Positions 21,216-31,358 of a DNA stretch of 64,000 bases are shown here, piece after piece. The notes under the pieces are model-generated. The model was not told the DNA's origin. It made no database searches and saw only the letters and a program-made list of their open reading frames with translations. Each line of letters begins with the position of its first letter. The stretch's first letter is position 1. Where the stretch lies: positions 19,544,871 through 19,608,870 of the forward strand of contig CM026391.1 of the NCBI GenBank assembly GCA_014843695.1, read 5' to 3'. This DNA comes from Archivesica marissinica (Eukaryota > Mollusca > Bivalvia > Venerida > Vesicomyidae). Both the position numbers and the translations under genes were made by a program.

Positions 21216-21684
21216 GTCAAGCATTGGTCTGAGTATACAGTGTTGGTCTGAGTCTACAGTGTTGGTCTGAGTCTACAGTGTTGGTCTGAGTCTACAGTGT
21301 TGGTCTGAGTCTACAGTGTTGGGCTGAGTCTACAGTGTTGGTCTGAGTCTACAGTGTTGGTCTGAGTCTACAGTGTTGGTCTGAGTCTACAGTGTTGGAC
21401 TGAGTCTACAGTGTTGGTCTGAGTCTACAGTGTTGGTCTGAGTCAGACCTACAGTGTTGGTCTGAGTCTACAGTGTTGGTCTGAGTCTACAGTGTTGGTC
21501 TGAGTCTACAGTGTTGGTTTGAGTCTACAGTGTTGGTCTGAGTCAGACCTACAGTGTTGGTCTGAGTCTACAGTGTTGGTCTGAGTCTACAGTGTTGGTC
21601 TGAGTCTACAGTGTTGGTCTGAGTCTACAGTGTTGGTCTGAGTCTACAGTGTTGTGTTGGTCTGAGTCTACAGTGTTGTTGGAC
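21213..21684. repeat. Minisatellite, 19-bp unit, about 24 copies
   Basis: The unit TGTTGGTCTGAGTCTACAG is very uniform. It is a compressed form of the preceding 77-bp unit (TGTTGGTC with CATTGGTCT and AGTCTACA), so it probably arose by deletion within that array. Confidence 0.95.
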
Positions 21685-21744
21685 ATTCCTTGCCATCATA
21701 AAATTATGGTTATGTAGGCCAACATTAAGACACACAACGGACAG

Positions 21745-21920
21745 GGAAGTATGTGAGATGGTATGGTGGTCGCCAGATCGGACAGGTGGGTTTTCTCCGG
21801 GTACTCCGGTTTCCTCCCACACAAATGACCACATTTACGCTTTCATCCGCGCCAACGAGAGTGATTAATATAAGTTGTTAGAACTTGCTTTGCAATCGTT
21901 AAAATAAATCAAGTTTAAAC
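21745..21920 (+). mobile_element. SINE S2, 5' truncated
   Basis: It starts at GACAGGGAAGTATGTGAGAT and continues through the core TTTTCTCCGGGTACTCCGGT and the tail GAGTGATTAATATAAGTTGT to AAAATAAATCAAGTTTAAAC. The tRNA head is missing. Confidence 0.85.
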
Positions 21921-22124
21921 TAATTGATGAAATGTAATGCAATAGATTTATGTTACAGCAGATTGAAGGAACGGTCGGGCATAACCCCCACCCTTCCACT
22001 CGGACACAACACCCTCAAGTAGTTCTATCATAGATGGACAAAACACCCCTATCCAAATTGACCAGGCAGACAACCCCTCCCCACTTCTCGGATATGTTGC
22101 CATGACAATGTGTGTTATATGTTT

Positions 22125-22322
22125 ATGAGCGACGCCTCCTGAAGAGATTAGTCATTTTAGATTTTTGGAGGATAGTGCAATGATACAGACAGAGACCAAT
22201 TCCAGAGTCTCCTCTGGTTCTTTTACGTGCACGGTGTACAGCACCGACACAAGACCTCGGTTTAAAGTCCCATCTGAAAGAGTGTTAATTTTATTAGGGT
22301 CAGACGGGGGATCGAACCTGCC
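22125..22322 (-). mobile_element. SINE S3, head truncated
   Basis: It contains the S3 tail end (GAGCGACGCCTCCTGAAGAG), the GTGCACGGTGTACAGCACCG block and the B-box complement GGGGGATCGAACCTGC. The copy stops there, without the A-box half. Confidence 0.85.
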
Positions 22323-22361
22323 ATAACAAAGCAATCATCCAGACCTTTATTCTCTACATTT

Positions 22362-22535
22362 ACTGTGGTGGACAGAAACGTCTTAAGCAGCCAGCCAAGG
22401 GAATCACAGAAAGTGGCTGCTTAGCACAGGTGGCTGCTTAACAGAGGTCAAATGTATAATAAAGCATCATATTGGGAATCTGAAAACTGGCTGCTTAATA
22501 CAAGTGACAACAAACACAGGTTTGACTGTATACAC
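22362..22535 (-). mobile_element. P1 element
   Basis: It ends ACACAGGTTTGACTGTATAC. The interior has several AAGCAGCC/GGCTGCTTA blocks, as in the copies at 47463 and 62206. The other terminus is diverged (ACGTCTTAAGCAGCC). Confidence 0.78.
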
Positions 22536-22929
22536 AAATTACATAAATACATAATGTCCAATTTTTTTATTTCTTTTTATTGTTCATGAAATTCATTGTT
22601 CATTTTCCAAGAAAACTTGGTCAACTTGACAATACAATGCAATGCGAGACAAAGACTGAGACAAAGACCGCATATATATAATCCCGATATTAGCAAGAAA
22701 TAAATGCAAACTGCATATTTTTCAATGGGCTTTAGGAAATATCTGCAAGGCGTTATTATCTCATTCATTTGTTCATTTAAAATGACAGCATCCAGACAAT
22801 AAAATATCTTGTCTTCTAACAGAACATACATGGCTGAATTTTGTCATAGCATGGGAGTGTTTTTCTTAGTATAGGAGGTGTTTAAAATGCCTGCCACAGC
22901 TAACTGATAGGGTTTTGTTATGTTATATG
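22536..22929. other. Unassigned AT-rich spacer
   Basis: Nothing was recognised. The 84-residue minus-strand ORF at 22577-22831 is hydrophobic in part but has no family signature. Confidence 0.4.
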
Positions 22930-23166
22930 TTATGTTATATTTCGGGTTTTACGCCTGCATCAGCACCATTTCGGGCTATATCGCCGGCGGGCAGTTTACT
23001 TAACAACACCTTTCCTGGGCAGGCTCCAGCGGTTAGTTAACCAATACTTGGGTGCACCAACCTCCGTAAGAAACTGCCAACATTTTCATATAAATGAGAC
23101 ACGGCCTGTGCGGAGCTCGAACCCGTGATCATCAGTGACCGTAACCACTCGACCACGGAGGCGGAC
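22930..23166 (-). mobile_element. SINE S5, full length
   Basis: The minus strand starts CCTCCGTGGTCGAGTGGTTA with B-box GGGTTCGAGCTCC. It continues through GCAGTTTCTTACGGAGGTTG and GGAGCCTGCCCAGGAAAGGT and ends with GATATAGCCCGAAATGGTGC then TGATGCAGGCGTAAAACCC. That tail matches the 3' end of the LINE remnant at 34035-34095. Confidence 0.88.
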
Positions 23167-23411
23167 GATAGGGTTTTGTACTGGGGGTCTTTTGTCCAGG
23201 TATGCAACTTCAGAACAGGATTTGTTCATCTAACCATTTTGCCATGAGGATATTTTGTCTACCTATGGCAAACATAATGGGGGGAGGGGGTTATAACATT
23301 AATTTTTGTCTGGGTTTGGGGATATTGTCCAACAATTGAAGGAATATATAGCACCAATAGTACAGAAGAATTCTGATCCGTCGTCCAGAGTGTCATTCAG
23401 AGCACAGACCC
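23167..23411. other. Unassigned spacer
   Basis: Short stretch with a GGGGGGAGGGGG-type run near 23280; otherwise nothing was recognised. Confidence 0.4.
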
Positions 23412-24660
23412 GTCACCTTGCTGCACATCACCTTGCTGCACATCACCTTGCTGCATGTCACCTTGCTGCACATCACCTTGCTGCACATCACCTTGCTGCA
23501 TGTCACCTTGCTGCATGCCACCTTGATGCATGTCACCTTGCTGCATGCCACCTTGCTGCATGTCACCTTGCTGCATGTCACCTTGCTGCATGTCACCTTG
23601 CTGCATGCCACCTTGCTGCATGCCACCTTGATGCATGTCACCTTGCTGCATGTCACCTTGCTGCATGTCACCTTGCTGCATGCTTGCTGCATGACCTTGC
23701 TGCATGTCACTTGCTGCATGCCACCTTGCTGCATGTCACCTTGCTGCTCACCACCTTGCTGCACGTCACCTTGCTGCAACCTTGCTGCTGCACATCACCT
23801 TGCTCACACCTTGCTCCACGTCACCTTGCTGCATGCCACCTTGCTGCATGCCACCTTGCTGCACGCCACCTTGCTGCATGTCACCTTGATGCACGTCACC
23901 TTGCTGCACATCACATTGCTGCACGCCACCTTGCTGCATGCCACCTAGCTGCACGCCACCTTGCTGCACATCACCTTGCTGCATGCCACCTTGCTGCATG
24001 CCACCTTGCTGCATGCCACCTTGCTGCACACCTTGCTGCATTGCTGCATGTCACCTTGCTGCATTCACCTTGCTGCATGTCACCTTGCTGCATGCCACCT
24101 TGCTGCCATGCACCTTGCTGCATGTCACCTTGCTGCACATCACCTTGCTGCACATCACCTTGCTGCATGTCATCTTGCTGCATGTCACCTTGCTGCACAT
24201 GACCTTGCTGCATGTCACCTTGCTGCATGCCACCTTGCTGTACATCACCTTGCTGCACGCCACCTTGCTGCACGTCACCTTGCTGCACGTCACCTTGCTG
24301 CACGTCACTTGATGCACGTCACCTTGCTGCACATCACCTTGCTGCACGCACCTTGCTGCATGCCACCTTGCTGCATGCATCACCTTGCTGCACGTCACCT
24401 TGATGCACATCACCTTGCTGCACATCACATTGCTGCACCCCTTGCTGCACCCTTGCTGCATGCCACCTAGCTGCACACCACCTTGCTGCATGCCACCTTG
24501 CTGCACGCCACCTTGCTGCATGCCACCTTGCTGCATGCCACCTTGCTGCACGCCACCTTGCTGCATGCCACCTTGTTGCATGCCACCTTGCTGCATGCCA
24601 CCTTGCTGCACGCCACCTTGCTGCACACCACATTGCTGCACGCCACCTTGCTGCACGCCC
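23412..24660. repeat. Minisatellite, 15-bp unit, about 80 copies
   Basis: The unit is CACCTTGCTGCATGT or CACCTTGCTGCACGC. The 15-bp period is divisible by three and the unit has no stop in most frames, so long ORFs overlap on both strands (His-Leu-Ala-Ala, Cys-Cys-Met-Pro, Met-Gln-Gln-Gly and similar). Irregular units with deletions shift frames repeatedly. That, and the lack of any flanking coding sequence, argues against a gene. Confidence 0.96.
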
Positions 24661-25447
24661 CCAGAATTATCCAAGACACCATACATAAAGCCATCGGAAA
24701 TGAACAGTTTCACATATATCGCTCCTATTCCAAATCATCTCTTCATCATCATGCTGTTTCTGTGCCCGCAGCACCATAACCAAATCCACATCTCTGAATT
24801 CGAATTATTCAAATTGCCCGGAAAAACAAATCAAACTATCTCAAAAACTCTGCGTCTGCAAAAATAGCCTTTTCTTCCAGCGACAGACTGCTGAACAAAT
24901 CCGAGGCATACAAAACATGCTAATCACTCCAGGCTTCCATATAAAACTGTTAAGAAAAACATTTGTGCGCGCATCAACAGTGTACCAATCATGTATTTCA
25001 ACACATGTTATTAAATCATTCGGTCACTTGCCCATAAGCATTAATTCATTTTGCCCATTTCTGGTCAATTTAGCTGCTTTCAGGACCTCGGGCGGCTCAC
25101 TAGTGGTATCGATTTGATACAAGAGGAACAAGTTTGTCTTAAATAATGAACATTAATGTCAGAAATTGTAACTATGGTTACCACTGATACAAGGCAAATC
25201 TCATTCTAAATTTCCTTCATTGTATTTGATGGCAACAATAACATTGTTGTATACTGTCAATTATAAAATAAACTTGGGAATGCCTCGGAATTATGAGCCA
25301 GGCTTGCTCTGCCCATATCCTGCATTCAAAATTGATATTGTCTGCTTAATATCTCCCAGAATAAAATTCCATTACTGATGATAATTTCTTTGTAGGCTTC
25401 AGAAACCCACTTTAAATATTGGCAATACAGCAATAGTTAATAGTTCT
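24661..25447. other. Unassigned spacer
   Basis: About 790 bp without tandem structure or a recognised family. ORFs that extend out of the array at 23412-24660 into this region end by 24867 and look like read-through. Confidence 0.4.
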
Positions 25448-26176
25448 GCAGTACCCCAGGACAGAATTCAACAATAATAACACTGCAGTTACCCGGGACA
25501 GAATTCAACAATAATAACACTGCAGTTACCCGGGACAGAATTCATCAATAATAACACTACAGTTACCCGGGACAGAATTCAACAATAATAACACATACTG
25601 CAGTTACCCGGGACAGAATTCAACAATAATAACACATACTGCAGTTACCCGGGACAGAATTCAACAATAATAACACATACTGCAGTTACCTGGGACAGAC
25701 TTCAACAATTATAACACTGCAGCTACCCGGGACAGACTTCAACAATAATAACACTGCAGTTACCCGGGACAGAATTCAACAATAATAACACATACTGCAG
25801 TTACCCGGGACAGAATTCAACAATAATAACACATACTGCAGTTACCTGGGACAGAATTCAACAATAATAACACATACTGCAGTTACCCGGGACAGAATTC
25901 AACAATAATAACACTGCAGTTACCCGGGACAGAATTCAACAATAATAACACTACAGTTACCTGGGACAGAATTAAACAATAATAACACATACTGCAGCTA
26001 CCCGGGGACAGAATTCAACAATAATAACACATACTGCAGTTACCCGGGACAGACTTCAACAATAATAACACTGCAGCTACCCGGGACAGACTTCAACAAT
26101 AATAACACTGCAGCTACCCGGGACAGAATTCAACAATAATAACACTACAGTTACCTGGGACAGAATTCAACAATAA
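25448..26176. repeat. Minisatellite, 36/41-bp unit, about 19 copies
   Basis: The unit is CAGTTACCCGGGACAGAATT then CAACAATAATAACACTG. Longer units insert ATACT (CACATACTG). Variation is low except CCCGGG/CCTGGG and CAGAATT/CAGACTT, so the array is young. Confidence 0.96.
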
Positions 26177-26499
26177 TGTATGATGTTTCTAAATCAGCGA
26201 AACATTGGAGCATGATGAACAATTCATCCTATTTTGAAACAGATACTGGGTCAGCAATAGTGTATGATGTTTCTAAATCAGAGAAACATTAGCTGCCTAA
26301 TGAGAATGGAAACCCATTCATCAGTATCGCTCGATCGGTGACAGCTACCATGTTAAAGGTAAGGATTATCCCACATGGTGAAAACATAATACAACTTATG
26401 CAAGAAGGTGCAACAATTAACTGATATATATCACTGCGCGAGCTAAGACATGAAACAGATATATTGCGCCGTATATATTACTGATGATGCAAAATGTTA
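26177..26499. other. Spacer with an 83-bp two-copy repeat
   Basis: TGTATGATGTTTCTAAATCA followed by G.GAAACATT occurs at 26178 and again at 26261. The rest is unassigned up to the S1 target site. Confidence 0.55.
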
Positions 26500-26745
26500 G
26501 TTTATACACATTTATTTTAGCTCGATTGCGAAACAAGGTCTTAGAACTTATATTAATCACTCTCGAGACCTCATTCCTGATGGAATCCATCACTACCGAG
26601 TGAGAGAGAAGAAGCAATGTGGAATTTAAATGCCTTGCCTAAGGGCACAATCGTAATGGCTCCAGCGGTGCTCGAACTCCGGACCTTTCGCACCTGAATC
26701 GAATGCGCATCCACTGAGCTATCACGACTTTCATGCAAAATGTTA
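26487..26745 (-). mobile_element. SINE S1, full length, with 13-bp target-site duplication
   Basis: The SINE occupies 26500-26732. ATGCAAAATGTTA lies immediately on both sides (26487-26499 and 26733-26745). The minus-strand head has GTCGTGATAGCTCAGTGGAT and GAGTTCGAGC. The perfect duplication indicates a fairly recent L1-like (target-primed) insertion. Confidence 0.92.
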
Positions 26746-26899
26746 AATGACTTTAAATTCTTTGCACACTAGCGGTGAAAATAACAGTGAAATAAACATG
26801 CATGCAAATTCATTAGAATTGTGATTGTGTTTACGACACAATTGTAATGAAATTTCATGACTCACTTCAGAGTTTTCAGCTACAATTAAGAAAAACACA
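26746..26899. mobile_element. T5-like fragment
   Basis: CTTTGCACACTAGCGG near 26760 and ATTCATTAGAATTGTGATTG then CAATTGTAATGAAATTTCAT resemble T5 interior sequence at 36530-36590. Limits are uncertain. Confidence 0.45.
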
Positions 26900-27143
26900 T
26901 TAACTCTATCAGTGCCGAAGAAATTCATAGCATGTACAAACAACATAGATCCAGATCAGCCGTGGTGTAATGCCGCGTCTGATCAGGATCTATCTTGTTT
27001 GCTATTCGGACAGATGCTTCAGCTCCACTGTCTGAAGAGCAATCAGCATATAGCTTGATCAGACGGCAAGTTTTGTTCTGTCTGATCGGGTTCTGTGCAT
27101 TTGCAAACTCGCTTTTATGCGACATTGGCAGTGAAAGAGTTAA
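26900..27143. mobile_element. MITE T4, full length (244 bp)
   Basis: TTAACTCTATCAGTGCCGAA at the left and GGCAGTGAAAGAGTTAA at the right. The hairpin ACATAGATCCAGATCAGCCG / CTGATCAGGATCTATC is followed by a second, diverged hairpin (AGCATATAGCTTGATCAGAC). TTAA flanks both ends. Confidence 0.85.
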
Positions 27144-27460
27144 TGAATGGTTGTCTGCTGCAATTATTTATATATTTTACCCAGCATGCAAAGAGTTAAT
27201 AATACTCTGACGGCACAGGTAATACTTCTGTGCAAACATTGGTTACATTTTCCACCAATGGCAGATGAAGATCATTCTAAAAATAAACCAGCTGAGGTCA
27301 TCTCCGAGTCTCATGTGCAGTTCATGACCTAATTTATGCACTATGCATTTCTATTTTTAGAATTCAAAATGGCACACCGAAACAACTCCCCACCACTTCA
27401 ATATAATGACATTTGAATAAAGTATATTGATAAATCTAAATCAATGTTGGCCATAATTAC
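27144..27460. other. Spacer with a T5 terminus
   Basis: TATTTTACCCAGCATGCAAA then GAGTTAATAA at about 27172-27202 is a reverse T5 end. The rest (to 27460) is unassigned. Confidence 0.5.
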
Positions 27461-27940
27461 CGTATATATCCGACCATAAGTCGTTCTCGGTCGTAAGTAG
27501 AGTCAAATTTTGGCTTAAAATAGTTGATTTTAAGCTGGATCCTTTTTATAAGTCAAGGGTACTTTGCTGGCTTATGATATTTGTTACGACATTGGTTTCT
27601 CTCTCATTTTTGAACAATTTTAGATATCAAGTTGTGATAGCCTGGAGTTCAAGCCCCGCTGGAGCCGTTACGATTGTGCCCTTATGTAAGGCATTTAAAT
27701 TCCACGTTGCCTCTTCTTTCTCCCTCGTGGCGATGGATTCCATTAGGAAGAGAGTGATTAATATAAGTTATAAGAACTTGTTTCACAATCAAGCTAAAAT
27801 AAATTTTTATAAACTAATTTTAGATATCCGGTTGACTATATTCCATTAAAAATCCTAAAAATAAAATTATATTTTTAAAAAATTGATTTTGCTCATTTCT
27901 CGGCCATAAGTCGACGACATATGGCCAGGAATACGGATAT
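27459..27940. mobile_element. Element X2 with nested SINE S1 fragment
   Basis: CCGTATATATCCGACCATAA then GTCGTTCTCGG at the left is matched on the right by TCTCGGCCATAAGTCGACGA then CAGGAATACGG, giving imperfect TIRs. An S1 lacking most of its head (about 27632-27815) interrupts TTTTAGATATC on the left, which reappears as TTTTAGATATCC on the right. Related X2 sequence lies at 33052 and 34870. Confidence 0.72.
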
Positions 27941-28056
27941 GAATGTAGAATGCTCTCTTCATTGTTCACCTTTCCAGCCGGAATGGTGTCATTGAAACTC
28001 ATATTCCTGTACAAAAACAGCACAACCCAGTGTTTCAGTAAAGAAATTCAATCATT

Positions 28057-28626
28057 TTAAAGCGACATTACATCGCAAAAAGGAAATAAAATGCATTTGT
28101 TCAACCATAAATGTTTTTTCACGTAAAAATGCATTGCTACTATAAATTCTTCCGAATACATTCGAACACAAATATTGAATCAATGAATAGTGTTTTTTTG
28201 GTATACAAACTTTCAAAAGTGAAAGTAGGATTTCATGTAACGGACATCCACCACGTTCCTGAATTGACGTTTGCTTGTCATTGGAGTCAATACTAAACAT
28301 GCGATACTTTCGTTTACAGATAATTTAACTAACATGCGATACTTTCGTTTATAGATAATTTAACTAAGATTAGGCACAAATGTGAGATATCACGGTAAAT
28401 ATGTACCATATCTCGTGTTATTCAGGATAGACACATTGTATGTAATACGCATGAACGTCGACCCTATTCACATTATTTTATTATGTCAACAAACCGCGTA
28501 TACGACGTTTGTTTATTTGTTGAAATACTCAGTTTTTGAGGCAAATATTTGTACAAAATATTACCATATAATAGCAAATTACATTCTGCAGACATTTGCG
28601 TTTTCACCGATGTAGTGTCGCTTTAA
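28057..28626. mobile_element. TIR element X4, about 570 bp, non-coding
   Basis: TTAAAGCGACATTACATCG at the left and CGATGTAGTGTCGCTTTAA at the right form near-perfect TIRs with TTAA at both edges. A 35-bp duplication (GCGATACTTTCGTTTACAGA then TAATTTAACTAA) lies inside at 28300-28372. No transposase ORF is present. Confidence 0.85.
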
Positions 28627-28689
28627 ACATTTTTAATGTACTTGAGTAATCGAATATATCATAGTATAATCTGTTACTGGAATAGTCTT

Positions 28690-29068
28690 TATTCCATTCA
28701 GCTCTCTTCAGAAGCAGACGACGACGCGTTCCTTGGCAACAAATCATTGTATGGTAACGAAACTGATGTCAACAGAAATGTCAAGGACATTCAGGATATG
28801 AGTCGTATCGGTAAAATAGGGCTGTTTAACCGAGGACGAGGAGGATACAGAGGTGCCCCGTATCGAAGAGGTCGTCGTGGCGCAAGAGGTAGAGGTTTCA
28901 ACACTGCCGATGCTGCCACAAGTTCAAGTTTGGACAAAAAACTACAAGGAGGGGCAAAGGAAATAGAGAAGGTTAGTCAACAATTTCAAGCTGGTAGGCT
29001 TAGATTTTATGAGGAAAATTGGAGAAAAATAACTCTAGATCAAAATATTTTAGACTTTTCAAAAAAGT
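28690..29068 (+). pseudogene. DIRS-like retrotransposon fragment, gag end/RT start
   Basis: An open stretch encodes an acidic segment (SSEADDDAFLG), an Arg/Gly-rich block (RGRGGYRG, RRGRRGARGRG), and then AGRLRFYEENWRKITLDQNI. The last is the type of sequence that precedes the reverse-transcriptase core in DIRS-type tyrosine-recombinase retrotransposons (from memory). The frame ends where a SINE-derived piece begins at about 29066. No RT catalytic motif remains, so it is a remnant. The Met at 28636 used by the long ORF is not a meaningful start. Confidence 0.7.
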
Positions 29069-29205
29069 TGGCAGTTTCTTACGGAGGTTGATGCACCAAG
29101 TACTGGTTATAACCGCTGGAGCCTGCCAGGAAAGGTGTTGTTAGGTAAACTGCCCGTCGCTCAAATGGGAAACCGGTAGCGACGTTAAATAAACTTAAAT
29201 AAAAA
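29066..29205 (+). mobile_element. S5-like SINE fragment with S3-type tail
   Basis: GGCAGTTTCTTACGGAGGTT and GGAGCCTGCCAGGAAAGGTG are S5 body. It ends CCGGTAGCGACGTTAAATAA and AC then poly-A-like sequence, a tail resembling that of S3. It sits at the junction of the two DIRS fragments. Confidence 0.75.
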
Positions 29206-29230
29206 AAACACCAAAGCCAGGAAGGCCATG

Positions 29231-29859
29231 CCATATGTTACCTTGAAAGGTTATACTCCAGATAGGAGATTATGTGTTGTATATACATTGATGGAATATA
29301 TTAAGAGTACACAAACATTATGGAATAATGGAGATTCTCTTTCTAGAAGTTATTTGAAACTGCATGCAGCAGTTACTGCAAGTACCAAAGTGGATGGTTA
29401 AACACTGTTAAGTGTTTATCAGGGATAGATAAATCCATCTTCAAAGCTCACAGTGTTAGAGCTGCTTCAACCTCCAAAGCCAAAGCTAGTTATATCCCCA
29501 TTAACCCATTTCATTCTGGATACCATTCAAACGGTATCTGCAAAGAACATAGAGCCAGATCAACCGCCACGGAACGAGCCGTCTGATCAGGATCTATGCT
29601 GTTTGCTATTCAGATGATCTTGCTAAGACACGTGGCTATGCAGCAAACAACATAGATCCTGATCAGCACGCAGCGTCACGCTGCGGCTGATCTGGATCTA
29701 TGTTGTTTGCAAAAGCCTTTAAATATATCCAGAATGAAATGGGTTAAGGATATTTTGACAGTGGCTGGATGGACAAATGCACAAACGTTTGCGCAGTATT
29801 ATAATAAGAATATTCAGCATGCAGAGACATCATTTGCAGATGCAGTCTTGTCATTATAA
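29231..29859 (+). pseudogene. DIRS-like tyrosine recombinase remnant, split by MITE T3
   Basis: 29231-29500 and 29748-29859 encode parts of a tyrosine recombinase of the retrotransposon type. They include KLCVVYTLMEYIKS-like strand/helix sequence and an H-x-x-R-A-A-S-T-S box. After the inserted MITE comes the A-G-W block with the terminal Tyr-Tyr pair, ending in TAA. A single-base frameshift lies near 29392. The MITE at 29501-29747 splits the frame between the Arg box and the A-G-W block; one TTAA duplicate accounts exactly for the phase. The element is dead. Confidence 0.8.
29501..29747. mobile_element. MITE T3, full length (247 bp)
   Basis: TTAACCCATTTCATTCTGGA at the left and TCCAGAATGAAATGGGTTAA at the right, with two internal hairpins (AACATAGAGCCAGATCAACC and ACATAGATCCTGATCAGC with partners). 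It is inserted in DIRS coding sequence, so the TTAA target duplication is demonstrable rather than assumed. Confidence 0.95.
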
Positions 29860-29939
29860 TGTAATAAAGACAACTAACGGATATGTTAAGTTTCTATTGC
29901 ATGTATGAGACTAAAACAGTTTTAATGATTGCTTTGAAG

Positions 29940-30160
29940 TCTCATATGAGAACGAGAGTAGTATGACATAATAGAATCCTCCAAACAAACGAGACTTACC
30001 TGAAATTGATGTTTGGTTGTGATTCTATGTCTCATATGAGAACGAGAGTAGTATGACATAATAGAATCCTCCAAACAAACGAGACTTACCTGAAATTGAT
30101 GTTTGGTTGTGATTCTATGTCTCATATGAGAACGAGAGTAGTATGACATAATAGAATCCT
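29940..30160. repeat. About 90-bp tandem repeats of the X3 terminus
   Basis: The unit contains TCTCATATGAGAACGAGAGT, AGTATGACATAATAGAATCC, TCCAAACAAACGAGACTTAC and TTGATGTTTGGTTGTGATTC. Two full copies plus the start of a third precede X3. The second half of the unit is the left TIR of X3. Confidence 0.9.
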
Positions 30161-30500
30161 CCAAACAAACGAGACTTACCTGAAGTTGATGTTTGGTTGT
30201 GATTCTATGTAGTCGTATTCTACTTGAGGGATCATATGCCCACCCTAAAATGGTATCTGTTTCCCCTCCCTTTGTGCATATGATGAACTATCTTGGTTAT
30301 CACACATATGTGATAAGCATTACTGGGTTTTATACAGTTGTATGGAAACTTTCGAGAACATTTTTTGGTCTTGTGATTACGCTATTAAGTACAGACAATC
30401 ACGGTCACGGTTGGCGCGCATCTCATATGATCCCTCGAGTAGAATATGACTACATAGAATCACAACCAAACATCAACTTCAGGTAAGTCTCGTTTGTTTG
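30161..30500. mobile_element. Long-TIR element X3 (about 340 bp, TIR about 78 bp)
   Basis: CCAAACAAACGAGACTTACC and the next 58 bp at 30161-30238 are mirrored by 30423-30500, ending TTCAGGTAAGTCTCGTTTGT. The arms differ at only a few positions. The interior of about 185 bp is non-coding. The right end is joined to the middle of a T1 MITE. Confidence 0.88.
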
Positions 30501-30503
30501 GGA

Positions 30504-30704
30504 GATTATATCTCCATAAAACGCAGCCATTTAGCCATCATGCAGTGGATAAGTAGTCGCCATATCTATCCCACGTCCATAGATATTACTGGGACTACAT
30601 GAGATTCTGGCCTTTATTATGAGCATTGGTTTGGCTACTACATTGTCAATGTATGTCGTATTGGTAATGGCGTCAAGAAGTGCTTCTATGAGGGAAAGGG
30701 TTAA
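30504..30704 (+). mobile_element. MITE T1, 5' truncated
   Basis: It begins within T1 at TTATATCTCCATAAAACGCA and runs to TTCTATGAGGGAAAGGGTTAA. The left part is absent, replaced by X3. Confidence 0.85.
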
Positions 30705-30930
30705 CCAGCTATAACCTGCAACTAAATTTACTTTTGCAAACAGCATAGAGCCAGATCAGATGACACAGAACATGCCGTCTGATCAGGCTCTATGTTGTTT
30801 GAAGGGAATGAAGCTAAAACACTTGGTTGGAGAGCAAACAACATAGATCCTGATCAGATGTGGTGTAGCGCTGCGACTGATCTGGATCTATGTTGTTTGC
30901 TCACTGCTCATTCCTTCCAAGTTATTCAGC
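30701..30930. mobile_element. MITE T4, right end decayed
   Basis: It shares the TTAA with the preceding T1 end. Two strong hairpins follow: AACAGCATAGAGCCAGATCA / TGATCAGGCTCTATGTTGTT and AACAACATAGATCCTGATCA / TGATCTGGATCTATGTTGTT. The right terminus is not recognisable. Confidence 0.78.
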
Positions 30931-31358
30931 ATTTTAAGTGATACTTTATATTCATCATTAATGCATTAATAATTCATATAGCCCAAGTCTGCATATACAG
31001 CCGAGGCCATACATACCAAGATCTCCGATTTACAGAACTATCACCATTTTGTTTGGCTGCCAAGAAATGTAATGGAAAATGAAAGAGGCCATAAATTATG
31101 CCATATATACCCCAAATTTCTCACACAGGCAGATGCAACACTGTGCTTTGATAGTATCTGTGCTGTTCGAACCAATAATAAAGACAATAAAAAAATGTTT
31201 TTATAGAAGACATTATTATGTGCCTTGAGAGAAGAAATTGGGCTAAAGTAAATTGAAAACAAATTGTTTAGTTTTTTCCTCATTTTTTTCACATTTTTAG
31301 CCCAATTCTTTTATCCAACCATAAACATAATTATATGTCTTTCAGCACCCATTTATTT
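30931..31358. other. Unassigned AT-rich spacer
   Basis: Nothing was recognised. The minus-strand ORF at 31041-31292 has no family signature. Confidence 0.4.

Noticed and set aside
23306..24202. 298-residue ORF rich in His-Leu-Ala-Ala-Cys repeats
   Set aside because: Pure product of a 15-bp tandem repeat. Equally long ORFs exist in other frames and on the other strand, and units shift frame repeatedly.
25448..26176. CRISPR-like array
   Set aside because: The regular repeat has no unique spacers; whole units are repeated. The organism is eukaryotic and there are no cas genes.
28636..29091. Possible RGG-box RNA-binding protein gene
   Set aside because: The Arg/Gly patch is followed by an RT-start-like block and a downstream tyrosine recombinase, so a DIRS-type remnant explains it better. 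The Met lies in unrelated upstream sequence.
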